Of a DNA stretch of 64,000 bases, positions 55,360 to 64,000 are shown piece after piece; the first letter of the stretch is position 1, and the number at the start of each line of letters is the position of its first letter. Both the position numbers and the translations under genes were made by a program. The notes below the pieces were generated by a model. The model was not told where the DNA came from. It did not search any database and saw only the letters and a program-made list of their open reading frames with translations. This DNA comes from Bacteroidota bacterium (GTDB lineage Bacteria > Bacteroidota > Bacteroidia > Chitinophagales > BACL12), in contig JADJJZ010000029.1 in NCBI GenBank assembly GCA_016706255.1, positions 744,001 through 808,000 of the forward strand, read 5' to 3'.

Positions 55360-56094
55360 ATGCACAAACTTTTCAAATACAGCCTGCATTTTATCCTGCT
55401 GCTCACAACTATTAATATTACCGAAACCGGTAAAACACAAGGGTATTCCTATGGGGGATTAGGTTACAATGCCTCTTACCTGAAATCGGAAGGTTTGGAT
55501 TTTGTTATCGATCGTTACAATGAAACGAGGCCTTATCTGACCACAATAATGCCTTACAACCGTTATTATGATGGCATTACTGCCCATTTTGGAGGAGCTG
55601 CCAATTATTTTGCTTATGATATTGGCTTTACTTACCGCAGTAGTGTGGTTAGTGCAAGCGGAATTGATGGCAGTGGTATAGAAGTTCAACGCGATTTAAA
55701 AAACAAATGGAATACCTGGGATTTCAGCATGGGAATCAACTTAGGAAATAGCGACACCAAGGCTTTAACTATTGGAATAAATACTGCGTTAGATAGCGAA
55801 AAATCTTTAACCCGAAGTGATACTCCGGATAAAATTGGCGTGGCTAATTTTGCAAAAGTAAACAGTGCATTCAAAATAGGATTTGAACCGTATATTCAAC
55901 TTATTTTGGCTACCGAAGAAGGATTCGGAATTTTATTGAAACCATATTATAGCTGGACACCGGTTAAAACAGATTATTCTGAATTAAATCAATACATTAA
56001 TCCTTATACTTACATAAATGACCCAATTCCAATTGAAGGAAATTTAAGTGGGTTTGGAATTAATATTATCCTGATAGGATATGGTGAAAATTAA
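55360..56094 (+). CDS. Secreted or outer-membrane protein, unrecognised (244 aa)
   Basis: Signal peptide (about 1-26). The mature part has alternating strands (YFAYDIGFTYRSSVVSASG, WDFSMGINLGNSDTKALTIGI, FGILLKPYYSWTPV) and ends LSGFGINIILIGYGEN, consistent with a small outer-membrane barrel, though the final residue is not aromatic. Start chosen at ATG 55360; a TTG 21 bp upstream is also in frame. Family not recognised. Confidence 0.55.
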   Translation: MHKLFKYSLHFILLLTTINITETGKTQGYSYGGLGYNASYLKSEGLDFVIDRYNETRPYLTTIMPYNRYYDGITAHFGGAANYFAYDIGFTYRSSVVSASGIDGSGIEVQRDLKNKWNTWDFSMGINLGNSDTKALTIGINTALDSEKSLTRSDTPDKIGVANFAKVNSAFKIGFEPYIQLILATEEGFGILLKPYYSWTPVKTDYSELNQYINPYTYINDPIPIEGNLSGFGINIILIGYGEN

Positions 56095-56106
56095 AAATAA
56101 TTAATC

Positions 56107-56142
56107 AAAAAAAACCGATATTTTTCAATATCGGTTTTTTTT
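56107..56142. terminator. Bidirectional terminator
   Basis: A-run, CCGATATT (56115-56122), loop TTTC, AATATCGG (56127-56134), T-run; between convergent genes. Confidence 0.85.
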
Positions 56143-56147
56143 ATTTT

Positions 56148-57176
56148 TTAAAACGAGGAATAAAATGTTCCTTTAAAAGCCCAGAAATAACCCCAGGTTC
56201 CACCACTTCCGGTAGACCAGTCACTGAGTTCAAAAGTATTATCTCCTGTTAATGTGCCAGGCACTTTATACACCGTCATGGCCTGATCGCCGCGATCCCA
56301 TGTTAACGGATGTCCGCTTGCACAAGCTTCAGGTCCTAGGTTTGTTTTTTTGCAGAAATATGCATTGTTAATTCCAAAAACTTGAACATGACCATCTTCA
56401 TCAATACAGGCTGCAGTTTCTTCATCAACACCAATTCCTTTTACATCAATGCCATAATCTTTATTTAATCGCGCCATAAATGTTAAGTGACGGCCTTCTC
56501 TTCCGATATAATGTTGATCGCAAATGGTATTTACTAACCAAGGATTTTCAATAAAATTATCATATTGTAATGATACACGATCTTTATATGGATTGTTTAA
56601 TGCACCTTCAGATGTAACAGTACCATTCATTGCATCAAAATAAGCATCACCTAATATCGATTCACCGGCGCTTGTGCCGCCAATTGGTGCATGTTTTACA
56701 TTGATTAAATAATTAATTGCATCTTCTACTAAAGTACCTTTCCAGATGTTTACATAATTCCATTGATCGCCACCTGCTATAAATAATGCCTCAGCATTTA
56801 TGATGCGATTATATACTCCCATGTTATTAGCGCTGCTGGTTGTATTAATTACAATTGTTTCAACTGAATTAACACCACCCATATCATAAATATATTGGTT
56901 GTATCCATCCTCACCTGTGACACGAATTACTACAAAGTCACCTCCACCTGCTCTGTCAATCATCCATTCAAATGCAGCGTCTACATCAGTGCTGCCGCCC
57001 ATTAATACGGTTCCATCCTCGGTTTCACCTTCTACATCTTCACCATCACCGGTTAAATAATATACAATTTTTAAGTCAATATCATCCTGCACCTCGGTTG
57101 TGACCGGATTAATATCGTTTTTCGAACAAGATGCAAGCATAGCACCTGCAATTACATAAATGAGTGTTTTTTTCAT
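56148..57176 (-). CDS. Cyanophycinase-like peptidase S51 lipoprotein
   Basis: A second cyanophycinase-family protein, but exported: lipoprotein signal LASC with C17, then a 325-residue catalytic part. The nucleophile motif GGTSAGES places Ser at residue 169; ALFIAGGDQWNYV before it and DQHYIGREGRHLTFMARL after it match the S51 active-site layout. GIGVDEETAACIDEDG is also typical. Extra loops near residues 40-75 set it apart from the cytosolic copy at 27846. It could degrade external cyanophycin or other Asp-containing peptides. Start chosen at ATG 57176. Confidence 0.87.
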   Translation of the reverse strand: MKKTLIYVIAGAMLASCSKNDINPVTTEVQDDIDLKIVYYLTGDGEDVEGETEDGTVLMGGSTDVDAAFEWMIDRAGGGDFVVIRVTGEDGYNQYIYDMGGVNSVETIVINTTSSANNMGVYNRIINAEALFIAGGDQWNYVNIWKGTLVEDAINYLINVKHAPIGGTSAGESILGDAYFDAMNGTVTSEGALNNPYKDRVSLQYDNFIENPWLVNTICDQHYIGREGRHLTFMARLNKDYGIDVKGIGVDEETAACIDEDGHVQVFGINNAYFCKKTNLGPEACASGHPLTWDRGDQAMTVYKVPGTLTGDNTFELSDWSTGSGGTWGYFWAFKGTFYSSF

Positions 57177-57288
57177 AAAATTGATGTGGGTTAAATAGTT
57201 TTTAAATGTTCTCAAAAATAAAAATTGAAATGCGGTTTTACCAGCGAGAACAGCTACAACTTAAATCGTTTTGTGACAGGCAGATTAA

Positions 57289-58548
57289 TCACAATTTAAT
57301 AAAGGTTGTTTGGGCGAATGTTTTATTCCCGGTTACCCGAATATAGAAAACCTGGTAGCCTTGCTGATATTGAATCGGGAAATCTGAAACCGGTAAATTA
57401 AGAATATTATTTCCGGAAGTAAGGGTTGCTGAAATGGAAATAACTTTTTTACCACTTATATCGGTAATATCAATTGTTACAGCATCCGGGTCTCCCGCAA
57501 ATATTATGATTTGCCCGCAACAATTAACAGGGTTAGGTGAAATTAACATCGAAGATTTTTCGATATATTTTACATCATCGCCGCTTACTACCCAACGCAC
57601 CCGATCTATCAATTCCCAATTTGTGCTGTCAGTGGAAATATAACGGTACTCAAATAATAAATTACCCAGAAAATCATAATCATAATAAAAATAATTTCCA
57701 TTGGTATATATTCCTTCAGTATAAGTATTTGTTATTTTCCATAACAATTTACCTTCAGGTTCATAATAAAAATAATCTGCAGCAACAGTATCCTGAAAAC
57801 CATTATCATTAATATCCAAAACAATTCTGTTTAGAGGTTTTTGTTGCTCATTTAAATTTGTAATTATAATGCTGTCTGCAACAAATAATTCCGAATCACT
57901 GTATTTAGTCAAAACCCGCTCAGTTAAGGTGGCATGGCCGTTTGAGTAAGCAAAAAGCCGTACTACATCAACACCTGTAAATGTGATAGTATCCAGAAAA
58001 TAATTATGTACCGAATCAAGTTTTCCATTTGTGTTATAATAATACCGGTTGTTGCTTAAGATGGTGATCGTGTCGTAATTTTTTAAATCGGTGTATGTTT
58101 CCTCAATTAATTGATTACTAGCATTATATACATATCGAAATTGATAAATTGCTTTGGTTGGGTCACTATTCCCATTGGAAACATTTTTTTCGTAAAGCAG
58201 GCCCTGATCATTATAAAAATAAAAAGTATCCATAGCCAGGGAGGTAACGCGCGTAGGGCGATTTAGGGCATCATATTCCAGCACAGATTCAGCAACTACA
58301 ATATTATTTATAAACCGTTTACAATAATCCAATCTCGCCCACTCATCATAACGATATGCTATAGAATCAAATGTTTCATAAACAGGATGATTAGAAAGGT
58401 TATACAGGAAAGTTTCGTTGATTCTGAAGTCGACATTAAACACCGGGTGTAACGCAACAGGCTGAATAATAGCGTGTTGGCCAAACAAATTGCTACAACT
58501 AAAAAAAGAGAGGATAAGTATATGGAAAAACCGTCTGCTGAATGCCAC
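57289..58548 (-). CDS. T9SS sorting-domain protein with RHS/YD-like repeats
   Basis: A secreted protein of 419 residues. Signal peptide about 1-23 (ending NLFGQ). Residues about 60-310 contain repeated 'YxYDxxxxL' units (YRYDEWARLDY, LEYDALNRPTRVT, FYFYNDQGLLYEKN, RYYYNTNGKLDSV, YDYDFLGNLLFEY), like the YD repeats of RHS-type proteins, which form beta shells. The C-terminus is a T9SS CTD with MLISPNPVNCCGQIIIF and ending FIKL. Function unknown. Confidence 0.75.
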   Translation of the reverse strand: MAFSRRFFHILILSFFSCSNLFGQHAIIQPVALHPVFNVDFRINETFLYNLSNHPVYETFDSIAYRYDEWARLDYCKRFINNIVVAESVLEYDALNRPTRVTSLAMDTFYFYNDQGLLYEKNVSNGNSDPTKAIYQFRYVYNASNQLIEETYTDLKNYDTITILSNNRYYYNTNGKLDSVHNYFLDTITFTGVDVVRLFAYSNGHATLTERVLTKYSDSELFVADSIIITNLNEQQKPLNRIVLDINDNGFQDTVAADYFYYEPEGKLLWKITNTYTEGIYTNGNYFYYDYDFLGNLLFEYRYISTDSTNWELIDRVRWVVSGDDVKYIEKSSMLISPNPVNCCGQIIIFAGDPDAVTIDITDISGKKVISISATLTSGNNILNLPVSDFPIQYQQGYQVFYIRVTGNKTFAQTTFIKL

Positions 58549-58628
58549 GGTTAAAAGTAATCAGTTTAATTTAAACCTGATTAAAATTTCTGTATTAATT
58601 TACAAGCTTTTGTGACAGGCAAAAAAAA

Positions 58629-58653
58629 GAGGCTGTCGCACACCAACAGCCTC
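58629..58653 (-). terminator. Terminator after the 110-aa secreted-protein gene
   Basis: GAGGCTGT (58629-58636) pairs with ACAGCCTC (58646-58653); the A-run at 58621-58628 gives a U-tract for leftward transcripts. Confidence 0.75.
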
Positions 58654-58680
58654 CGATTACCAAAATCCACATGATTAAAA

Positions 58681-59013
58681 TTATCTTACTGATTTGATTT
58701 CAGACAACAGGAGTGGCATTCCTGCTAATCTTTCAGTATCAGAAATATTTTTTACAGTTCCTGAAAATTTAACTACCATTCCAACTTTTTGGAAGTTTTG
58801 AGGTAAATTCATTGGGCAATAATCCATAATTCCATCCTCATTTGTTACACGAATAACCCAAATATCACCTTTTAACATAATGGTTCCCATTCCGGCAACT
58901 TGCGCTCCGTTTTCAATTCCAGCTATTTGCAGAGGTTCTGCATTATTGTCAGCTGCAGATACAAATAAATTACCTGCTATTACAAGGGCGATGATTAACA
59001 TTAGCTTTTTCAT
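58681..59013 (-). CDS. Small secreted protein, unrecognised (110 aa)
   Basis: Signal peptide (1-20, ending VSAA). The mature roughly 90 residues have five to six short strands (AGMGTIMLKGDIWVIRV, VGMVVKFSGTVKNIS, LLLSEIKSV), which could be an OB-like barrel. I do not recognise the family. It has its own terminator and stands alone. Confidence 0.55.
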   Translation of the reverse strand: MKKLMLIIALVIAGNLFVSAADNNAEPLQIAGIENGAQVAGMGTIMLKGDIWVIRVTNEDGIMDYCPMNLPQNFQKVGMVVKFSGTVKNISDTERLAGMPLLLSEIKSVR

Positions 59014-59187
59014 ATATTGAGATTTAATTGTGATTGTTAATTTTTACAACACAAAATTCGTATAGCGCAAAGCCGTAAGTTATGACTTATGTTACCTCCT
59101 GTTATGAGTATAGTCAGAGTTTGTCAGAACCCCCTGTAAATAAGATTTTCAGAGAAAATAAGGGAAGAAATTACCTGGAAAATGCAG

Positions 59188-59490
59188 TTATAAATAAGAA
59201 CTCAGCACCGTAATAATTTCATCGAGCGCTGTTTCTTCATCTTTACTTGGCACGTTATTTTGCAGTTTAATCAAAGTACCATTATCCCAATGATAAGTAA
59301 GTTGGAAAGGCACACCGTGATAAGAATAGTTCCAGCAAAGGGTATTGAAGTTGTCGCTCTTTTTTGAATAGGATATATCGAGAATTTGCTCAAATTTTCG
59401 CGCTATCTGATAAAAACCCTGAGTACTTCTGCCTGCACCAAAATCTATTTGCTTGTAGGCCCCTTTGTTTTGAACAATCTTAAATTCCAA
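59188..59490 (-). CDS. Small cytosolic protein, unrecognised (100 aa)
   Basis: One alpha/beta domain without a signal peptide: MEFKIVQNKGAY, then an amphipathic helix (FYQIARKFEQIL), strands with LCWNYSYHGVPFQLTYHW, and a C-terminal helix (ETALDEIITVLSSYL). No family recognised. Coding potential is fair (no low complexity, normal codon look), but function is unknown. Confidence 0.5.
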   Translation of the reverse strand: MEFKIVQNKGAYKQIDFGAGRSTQGFYQIARKFEQILDISYSKKSDNFNTLCWNYSYHGVPFQLTYHWDNGTLIKLQNNVPSKDEETALDEIITVLSSYL

Positions 59491-59829
59491 AATATATAAT
59501 TTATAGTGAAAAATCAGTCGAATAGATGATAGTCAGTGAGCTGCAGCACAGTTAGCACCAGCATTACAGAAGAACAAATAATTCGAGAAAGCATAAATAT
59601 ACGAAAAAAATGGCACAATTTGCAGGCTTAAGTGATTAATAGAAGCATTTAGATTTTATCTATATAATAAAAGGTTAAAGACTTCTGCCGCAACTACCCT
59701 CTGAAATGGACATTTTTCAGCTAAAATTCAGGAATAAATGATTATCATCCATTTAACATTATACTTATAAGTGTGTTGCTACATAAGTGTTATTACTCAA
59801 ACATGGATTAATACATCATCCCGAAAAAA
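59491..59829. other. Spacer without recognised features
   Basis: About 340 bp of AT-rich sequence between the 100-aa gene and the terminator of the beta-propeller T9SS gene. I see no gene, promoter or repeat. Confidence 0.4.
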
Positions 59830-59858
59830 AACAGGCTGCCCTTATGAGACAGCCTGTT
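59830..59858 (-). terminator. Terminator after the beta-propeller T9SS gene
   Basis: AACAGGCTG (59830-59838) and CAGCCTGTT (59850-59858): a 9-bp stem preceded on the left by an A-run. Confidence 0.75.
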
Positions 59859-59878
59859 GGATAGTAGCTCTATTTTAA

Positions 59879-60187
59879 CTATTCCAAAATAATTTTTCCT
59901 GTATCTACGATATTTCCACAACGTATTTGTAAGATATACATTCCTTTTGGAAGGTGTCCGATATCGATTGTTGTTTCCAAATTATTTGCAGTTGTAGCAT
60001 AAACCTGATTAAAAACCTGTTCGCCTAAAGCATTAACAATTATAACTTCCGCTTGTTCCAGCATTAAACCACTGGCAGAAATCTGATAAATTCCTGTGCT
60101 TGGATTAGGGTAGATAATTGTGTAAACCTCTGCACTTCCTTCACGTAATAAAGTAGTGAAAAATGCTGAAGGAGAAAATGCAGACAT
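59879..60187 (-). CDS. C-terminal part (Fn3 end and T9SS domain) of the broken gene at 60211-61866
   Basis: The frame carries SAFSPSAFFTTLLREGSAEV (the end of an Fn3 domain), then the complete T9SS CTD IIYPNPSTGIYQISASGL through GMYILQIRCGNIVDTGKIILE. Read upstream past its apparent ATG, it continues as KVKTICPGG, which is the normal Fn3 strand for the neighbouring gene. It is therefore the end of that protein and not a gene of its own. Confidence 0.7.
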   Translation of the reverse strand: MSAFSPSAFFTTLLREGSAEVYTIIYPNPSTGIYQISASGLMLEQAEVIIVNALGEQVFNQVYATTANNLETTIDIGHLPKGMYILQIRCGNIVDTGKIILE

Positions 60188-60210
60188 ACTACCACCCGGA
60201 CAAATTGTTT

Positions 60211-61866
60211 TTACTTTACAATTTTATGTTGCACCCGGGTGAGACCAGTAAGGTTAACTGAATTTGTAAACGATTTTTTCTTCAATTTTGTAGCGGGAGT
60301 TGCAGTATTAAAATATTGCACCTGATACTGGTAAGCTAATGGAACTGCATTCCAGTTTAACTTGGCATTTGTTGTACCGATTGGTGCCGCAAATAAACCT
60401 GTTGGCGGACTTGTTACATCACAAACCGGAGCACCAAAATCTTCAGCAGTAAATGCCTGGTAATAAATATTATTAATTGTTATCGGGTCAGGATTAGTTG
60501 TCTCAAATGCTGAACCGGGATTATTATCCTGTTGCCAGATAACATGAACTTTTCCATTCATAACGGTAGGGAAAGCCGCAGGAAAAACATTTTCTTTTTG
60601 AGTGATTGCACTATTTGTTAAATTGACCGGTGCTGACCAGGTTAATCCGTTATCATCTGAGTAGGTTCCAAATAAATCTCTGAATGACTCTGCTAACCCA
60701 TTAAATGGATCTGCATAAATATCTGTATTTTCCATTGGCATTGCGTAAACCAGATAAATACGATCAATTGCTTCATCATAAGCTGCCGTTGTCATAGATG
60801 TAAATGATGCCTGATAATTTTTTGTTGCAGCGCCAATTCCTGCGTAAGGGTCATTTAATAAATCGGCATTGTTGGTATCAAAAAAGAAATCTATATAACC
60901 TAAAGTTGCTGTGTTAGTATTCCAATAATACATCCCTGAAGTTATAGGGAAATATGACCATCCGGCTAATCCGGCATTGTCATCCAATAATCTGTAGGCG
61001 CCAAACCATACATGTGCAGTTCCATCACTGGTAACTATCATACTGTAATAACCATCATTTGTATTAATGGTATCAGCAACAAAATCACCATTGGCATCAG
61101 ATGTTTGCCCAAGAGCACCTGTATAATTTGCAATTGGAAAATTATAAACAACCTGACTGGTCCAGGTTCCTGCATTTCCTTTTGCTGTACTTTTCAACAA
61201 TACAACATCAGAATATTCAGAGCCATATAATACATAAACAGTATTTCCTAATACCGAAATTTGTGTGCTATTTCCTATGAGTGAACCAAATCCTTCAGCT
61301 GTACTTAAAAATGGTAAAGGTGAATTTAATACAGCCCAGGTATCACCACCATCCATTGAACGTGAAAAATTAATTGCAGTTGGATTAGTAGCCGCATTTG
61401 CACAAACAACATATATATCATCCGTTCCTTCAGGACAATATACAGATGGCCATAAACCAATTATTTGATTTGACCCTGTTGTTTCAGTAAATGTTGAACT
61501 ACCAATTGCTGTATTTCGAAATACTTCTAATGTAGTTCCGTTATGCGAAATAATTACTTCTTTAGTTCCGGCGGTTACAATTTCGCCAAAGCCGGTTCTA
61601 ACAGTTTCTTCACGGGTTGTCGGAGATGGATCCCATGACACACCATCAAAATTGTTATAATATGTTCCACGATCAGTATAAGCACCATCAAGCGTTGAAG
61701 AACCGGTCCAGGCAGCTGATACTTTTCCATCAGCGTAAACCCGTATCAGATTTCGTGCGGGGCCATTCGATTGAATGCCATACGTTGTGGTGCCGAGGTT
61801 CACGGGCTGTGCATGTAAACCGGTTGCCAAAATACCTGTTAAGAGGAGTAAATAAAGTTTTTTCAT
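60211..61866 (-). CDS. Secreted beta-propeller (sialidase-like) protein, frame broken before its T9SS domain
   Basis: A 551-codon frame with signal peptide (1-19, ending LHAQ). Residues about 45-420 look like a six-bladed exo-alpha-sialidase/BNR-type propeller: repeated S-x-D-x-G-x-T-W boxes (SMDGGDTWAVLNSP, SDDNGLTWSAPVNL) and IYLVYAMPME. From about 480 an Fn3 domain begins (AKLNWNAVPLAYQYQVQYFN) and the frame goes wrong at LTGLTRVQHKIVK, where LTGLTPGAT is expected (one lost C near 60237, plus a second change). No sialidase catalytic residues were assigned. A TATGTTTG box lies 26 bp upstream of the start. Confidence 0.75.
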   Translation of the reverse strand: MKKLYLLLLTGILATGLHAQPVNLGTTTYGIQSNGPARNLIRVYADGKVSAAWTGSSTLDGAYTDRGTYYNNFDGVSWDPSPTTREETVRTGFGEIVTAGTKEVIISHNGTTLEVFRNTAIGSSTFTETTGSNQIIGLWPSVYCPEGTDDIYVVCANAATNPTAINFSRSMDGGDTWAVLNSPLPFLSTAEGFGSLIGNSTQISVLGNTVYVLYGSEYSDVVLLKSTAKGNAGTWTSQVVYNFPIANYTGALGQTSDANGDFVADTINTNDGYYSMIVTSDGTAHVWFGAYRLLDDNAGLAGWSYFPITSGMYYWNTNTATLGYIDFFFDTNNADLLNDPYAGIGAATKNYQASFTSMTTAAYDEAIDRIYLVYAMPMENTDIYADPFNGLAESFRDLFGTYSDDNGLTWSAPVNLTNSAITQKENVFPAAFPTVMNGKVHVIWQQDNNPGSAFETTNPDPITINNIYYQAFTAEDFGAPVCDVTSPPTGLFAAPIGTTNAKLNWNAVPLAYQYQVQYFNTATPATKLKKKSFTNSVNLTGLTRVQHKIVK

Positions 61867-61891
61867 GTTTATGCGTGTTATTTTGTTTTAC

Positions 61892-61899
61892 CAAACATA
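61892..61899 (-). promoter_or_regulatory. -7 box (TATGTTTG, minus strand) of the beta-propeller gene
   Basis: Perfect TAnnTTTG on the minus strand, 25 bp upstream of the ATG at 61866. Confidence 0.5.
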
Positions 61900-62029
61900 G
61901 ACAAATTTTACTAAAAATTCAATTTCAGGGTATATTTGTATATAATTTTTATATATCTGTTGTAATTTTAACAACAAGTGTTAAACGATAACTTATTTTC
62001 CCCGTCAAAGCTGCCAAATTACTATAACT

Positions 62030-63937
62030 ATGATGCAGCTAAGTAAAATAATTTTATTATCGGTTTTAGCTGGTTATACAAACTCCATCTTTGCCCAAAC
62101 CTTACCTGACCAAATGCAAATATCTGCTGATGGAACTCGGTTAACTACAGGTGGCTTTGCGCCGAATGAATTTTATGACCTAAATACCATTTCAAGCCTT
62201 AATCTGTTATTTGATAATGCTGATTACTGGTCGCAGTTATTAGATAATTATGAAGATAAAACAGATATCCCTGCAACATTAATATATAACGGTGACACAC
62301 TCAATGAAAAAGTTGGCGTTCGGTTCAAAGGTCAAACAAGTTATTTTCTGAATAACACAGAGAAAAAGTCATTTAATATAACTTTAGATTATATCGACTC
62401 CACGCAGGACATTCATGGTTATAATACTTTAAATCTTAATTGCGGTTATGATGATCCATCATTTATGCGCGAAGCTGTTTATGAAAACGCTATTCAAAAA
62501 TTTATTCCCGGACTTGCAGTAAATTATATTCATTTATATTTAAATAATGAAGATTGGGGTATTTATCTGAATGTGGAACAATTAAATAAAGATTTTATTA
62601 AAGAATGGTTTATGACCAAGAACGGCAGCCTTTGGCGTGCTGAAAAAGAAGGGCCCGGCGGCGGAGATCCTTTTGGTGCAGGATTTTGCTCACTCAATTA
62701 TTTGGGAGATGAAACGGATGATTATAGCGATTATTATCAACTTAAATTTTCTGATAAATTAGACCCGTTAACAGATATTCTTGAAGCAGCTGATGCATTA
62801 AATAATACAGATGATGAATTATTGGTTGAAGAATTAAATAAATATTTAGATATTGACCGTACACTATGGTATTTAGCTTGCGAAATTATTTTTGCTGATG
62901 ATGATAGTTATGTAAATAAAGGTGGGATGGATTATTATGTTTATTGGGAAATTGAAACGGATAGAATAACGCCCTTAGAATATGATGGCAACAGTTGTAT
63001 GGATGCGTTGCACGCAAATTGGTCCCCATTTTATAAAATTACAGATTCGGATTTCCCTTTAATGCATATACTATTAAATAATGATGTATTACGTCAACGT
63101 TACCTTGCTCATATACGCACAATAATAGAATACACCTTTAATCCGGATAGTATGTCTGCAAGAATTGACTTGATAGACAACCTGATAAATGAATTAATAA
63201 ATGATGATCCTAAAAAAATATATACCTATACCGAATATTTGGCTGAGGTTACCGATTTGAAAGAATTTGTTGATGCGCGCTATGATTTTTATTTAGCGAA
63301 CACGGAAGTGAATGTAATTCCACCAATAATAACAAACCCAAAACTTATTTCTGAAAACGGCGAGTGGTCAGTGGTTAATAATTGGGAATCACCAACAGTC
63401 ACCGCCGGTGTTACTGCTTCAAAAGGATTAAATATTATTTACCTGTATTATTCTGATAAATTATTCGGCACCTTTAATAAAACCACCATGTATGATGACG
63501 GTATGCATGAAGATGGTGCTGCAGCAGATGGCGTTTTTGGCGCTGCTATTCCGGGTTATATGAGTGGAAGCAAAATTCGTTTTTATATTGAAGCTATAGA
63601 TAACAGCACAACCCAAACAAGAGCCTACCTGCCACCTGGTGCCGAGCACGATGTTTTTTATTACGAAGTTGGCGGACAGGTATCCGTTACAAACATTAAT
63701 AAAATTAACACGTTAAATATTTTCCCCAATCCGGCTTTAAACACCATTCAGGTTTTAACTTCAAATACAATTAGTAACCATCTCATAATTTATACTACCG
63801 ATGGAAGGATGATGGTAAATATCCCTACTTATTCTTCAGGAAATGCTATCGATGTAAACAACCTCCCGGCAGGATGTTATTTGATAATTATTCAAAACAA
63901 GCTTGGACAACAAACTGCTACTTTTGTGAAGGAATAG
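62030..63937 (+). CDS. CotH-kinase family T9SS protein
   Basis: A secreted protein of 635 residues with signal peptide (ending IFAQ) and a CotH domain (about 45-390): VGVRFKGQTSYFLNNTEKKSFNITL, then GYNTLNLNCGYDDPSFMREAV, LYLNNEDWGIYLNVEQLNKDF and TPLEYDGNSCMD. CotH proteins of spore formers are protein kinases; the bacterial secreted members are less understood, so kinase activity is only a family-based possibility. Residues about 435-555 form a beta domain (VTASKGLNIIYLYYSD, GSKIRFYIEAID), followed by a T9SS CTD with LNIFPNPALNTIQVL and ending ATFVKE. Two adjacent ATGs (62030, 62033) could start it. Confidence 0.87.
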   Translation: MMQLSKIILLSVLAGYTNSIFAQTLPDQMQISADGTRLTTGGFAPNEFYDLNTISSLNLLFDNADYWSQLLDNYEDKTDIPATLIYNGDTLNEKVGVRFKGQTSYFLNNTEKKSFNITLDYIDSTQDIHGYNTLNLNCGYDDPSFMREAVYENAIQKFIPGLAVNYIHLYLNNEDWGIYLNVEQLNKDFIKEWFMTKNGSLWRAEKEGPGGGDPFGAGFCSLNYLGDETDDYSDYYQLKFSDKLDPLTDILEAADALNNTDDELLVEELNKYLDIDRTLWYLACEIIFADDDSYVNKGGMDYYVYWEIETDRITPLEYDGNSCMDALHANWSPFYKITDSDFPLMHILLNNDVLRQRYLAHIRTIIEYTFNPDSMSARIDLIDNLINELINDDPKKIYTYTEYLAEVTDLKEFVDARYDFYLANTEVNVIPPIITNPKLISENGEWSVVNNWESPTVTAGVTASKGLNIIYLYYSDKLFGTFNKTTMYDDGMHEDGAAADGVFGAAIPGYMSGSKIRFYIEAIDNSTTQTRAYLPPGAEHDVFYYEVGGQVSVTNINKINTLNIFPNPALNTIQVLTSNTISNHLIIYTTDGRMMVNIPTYSSGNAIDVNNLPAGCYLIIIQNKLGQQTATFVKE

Positions 63938-64000
63938 TTAAACATTAAAACTTCACATGGTTAATTCAAACCTTTGATAAATATTTATTTAAATTACGAA

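Overview
The window is AT-rich and densely coded on both strands. It looks like chromosomal DNA of a Bacteroidota bacterium. Three things point there: many start codons follow the Bacteroidota-type -7 box TAnnTTTG at a short distance; several secreted proteins end in a type IX secretion (T9SS) C-terminal sorting domain with the YPNP/FPNP start; and typical families of the phylum are present (DUF4296 lipoprotein, fused DAHP synthase/type II chorismate mutase, DUF3089, cyanophycin genes). I cannot place it below phylum; a Chitinophagales- or Saprospirales-like lineage is a guess.

Layout. 1-4.4 kb: a leftward operon (DUF4296 lipoprotein, 3-oxoacid CoA-transferase A and B, aminotransferase class IV, photolyase) with a perfect FadR/TetR-like palindrome at the end of scoB. 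4.4-13.3 kb: housekeeping genes (PLP homeostasis protein, DUF3089 lipoprotein, lipid kinase, group II decarboxylase, acyltransferase, BASS transporter, MutS2). 13.3-15 kb: a frameshifted AlkD-like gene, then what looks like an independent structured RNA gene with its own promoter and terminator (14.58-14.88 kb). This RNA is the most novel item I see. 15-27 kb: an envelope protein with a TonB-like domain, YdeI, a Rieske oxygenase, an SLC13 permease, prephenate dehydratase plus DAHP synthase/chorismate mutase, a secreted glycan-binding-like protein, SCP2, Hsp15-like protein, MsrA.

26.9-32.6 kb: a cyanophycin locus (isoaspartyl peptidase, cyanophycinase, cyanophycin synthetase). Its 1.2-kb divergent spacer is packed with palindromes and degenerate direct repeats. 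Together the genes would make a nitrogen-rich Asp-Arg polymer, cut it to dipeptides and split the dipeptides. A second, lipoprotein-type cyanophycinase homologue lies at 56.1 kb. 32.6-35.6 kb: a long-hairpin repeat element, a broken secreted-protein gene, and xseA-xseB.

35.7-42.8 kb: T9SS cargo, an OmpA-domain protein, a GH13 lipoprotein and two T9SS genes broken by several small indels. 43-48 kb: an AsmA-like protein followed by an MlaE-MlaF-MlaD lipid transporter. 48-64 kb: mostly secreted or surface proteins, including a tandem duplication of a (secreted protein + T9SS protein) unit in which one copy of the first gene has decayed to a roughly 25-codon remnant, and a CotH-family T9SS protein at the right end.

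Caution: about a dozen reading-frame breaks (cphA, alkD, xseA and several secreted-protein genes) can each be explained by loss of one or two bases, often in short homopolymers. Sequence or assembly error is a serious alternative to real gene decay. I found no tRNA, rRNA, CRISPR array, insertion sequence or prophage.
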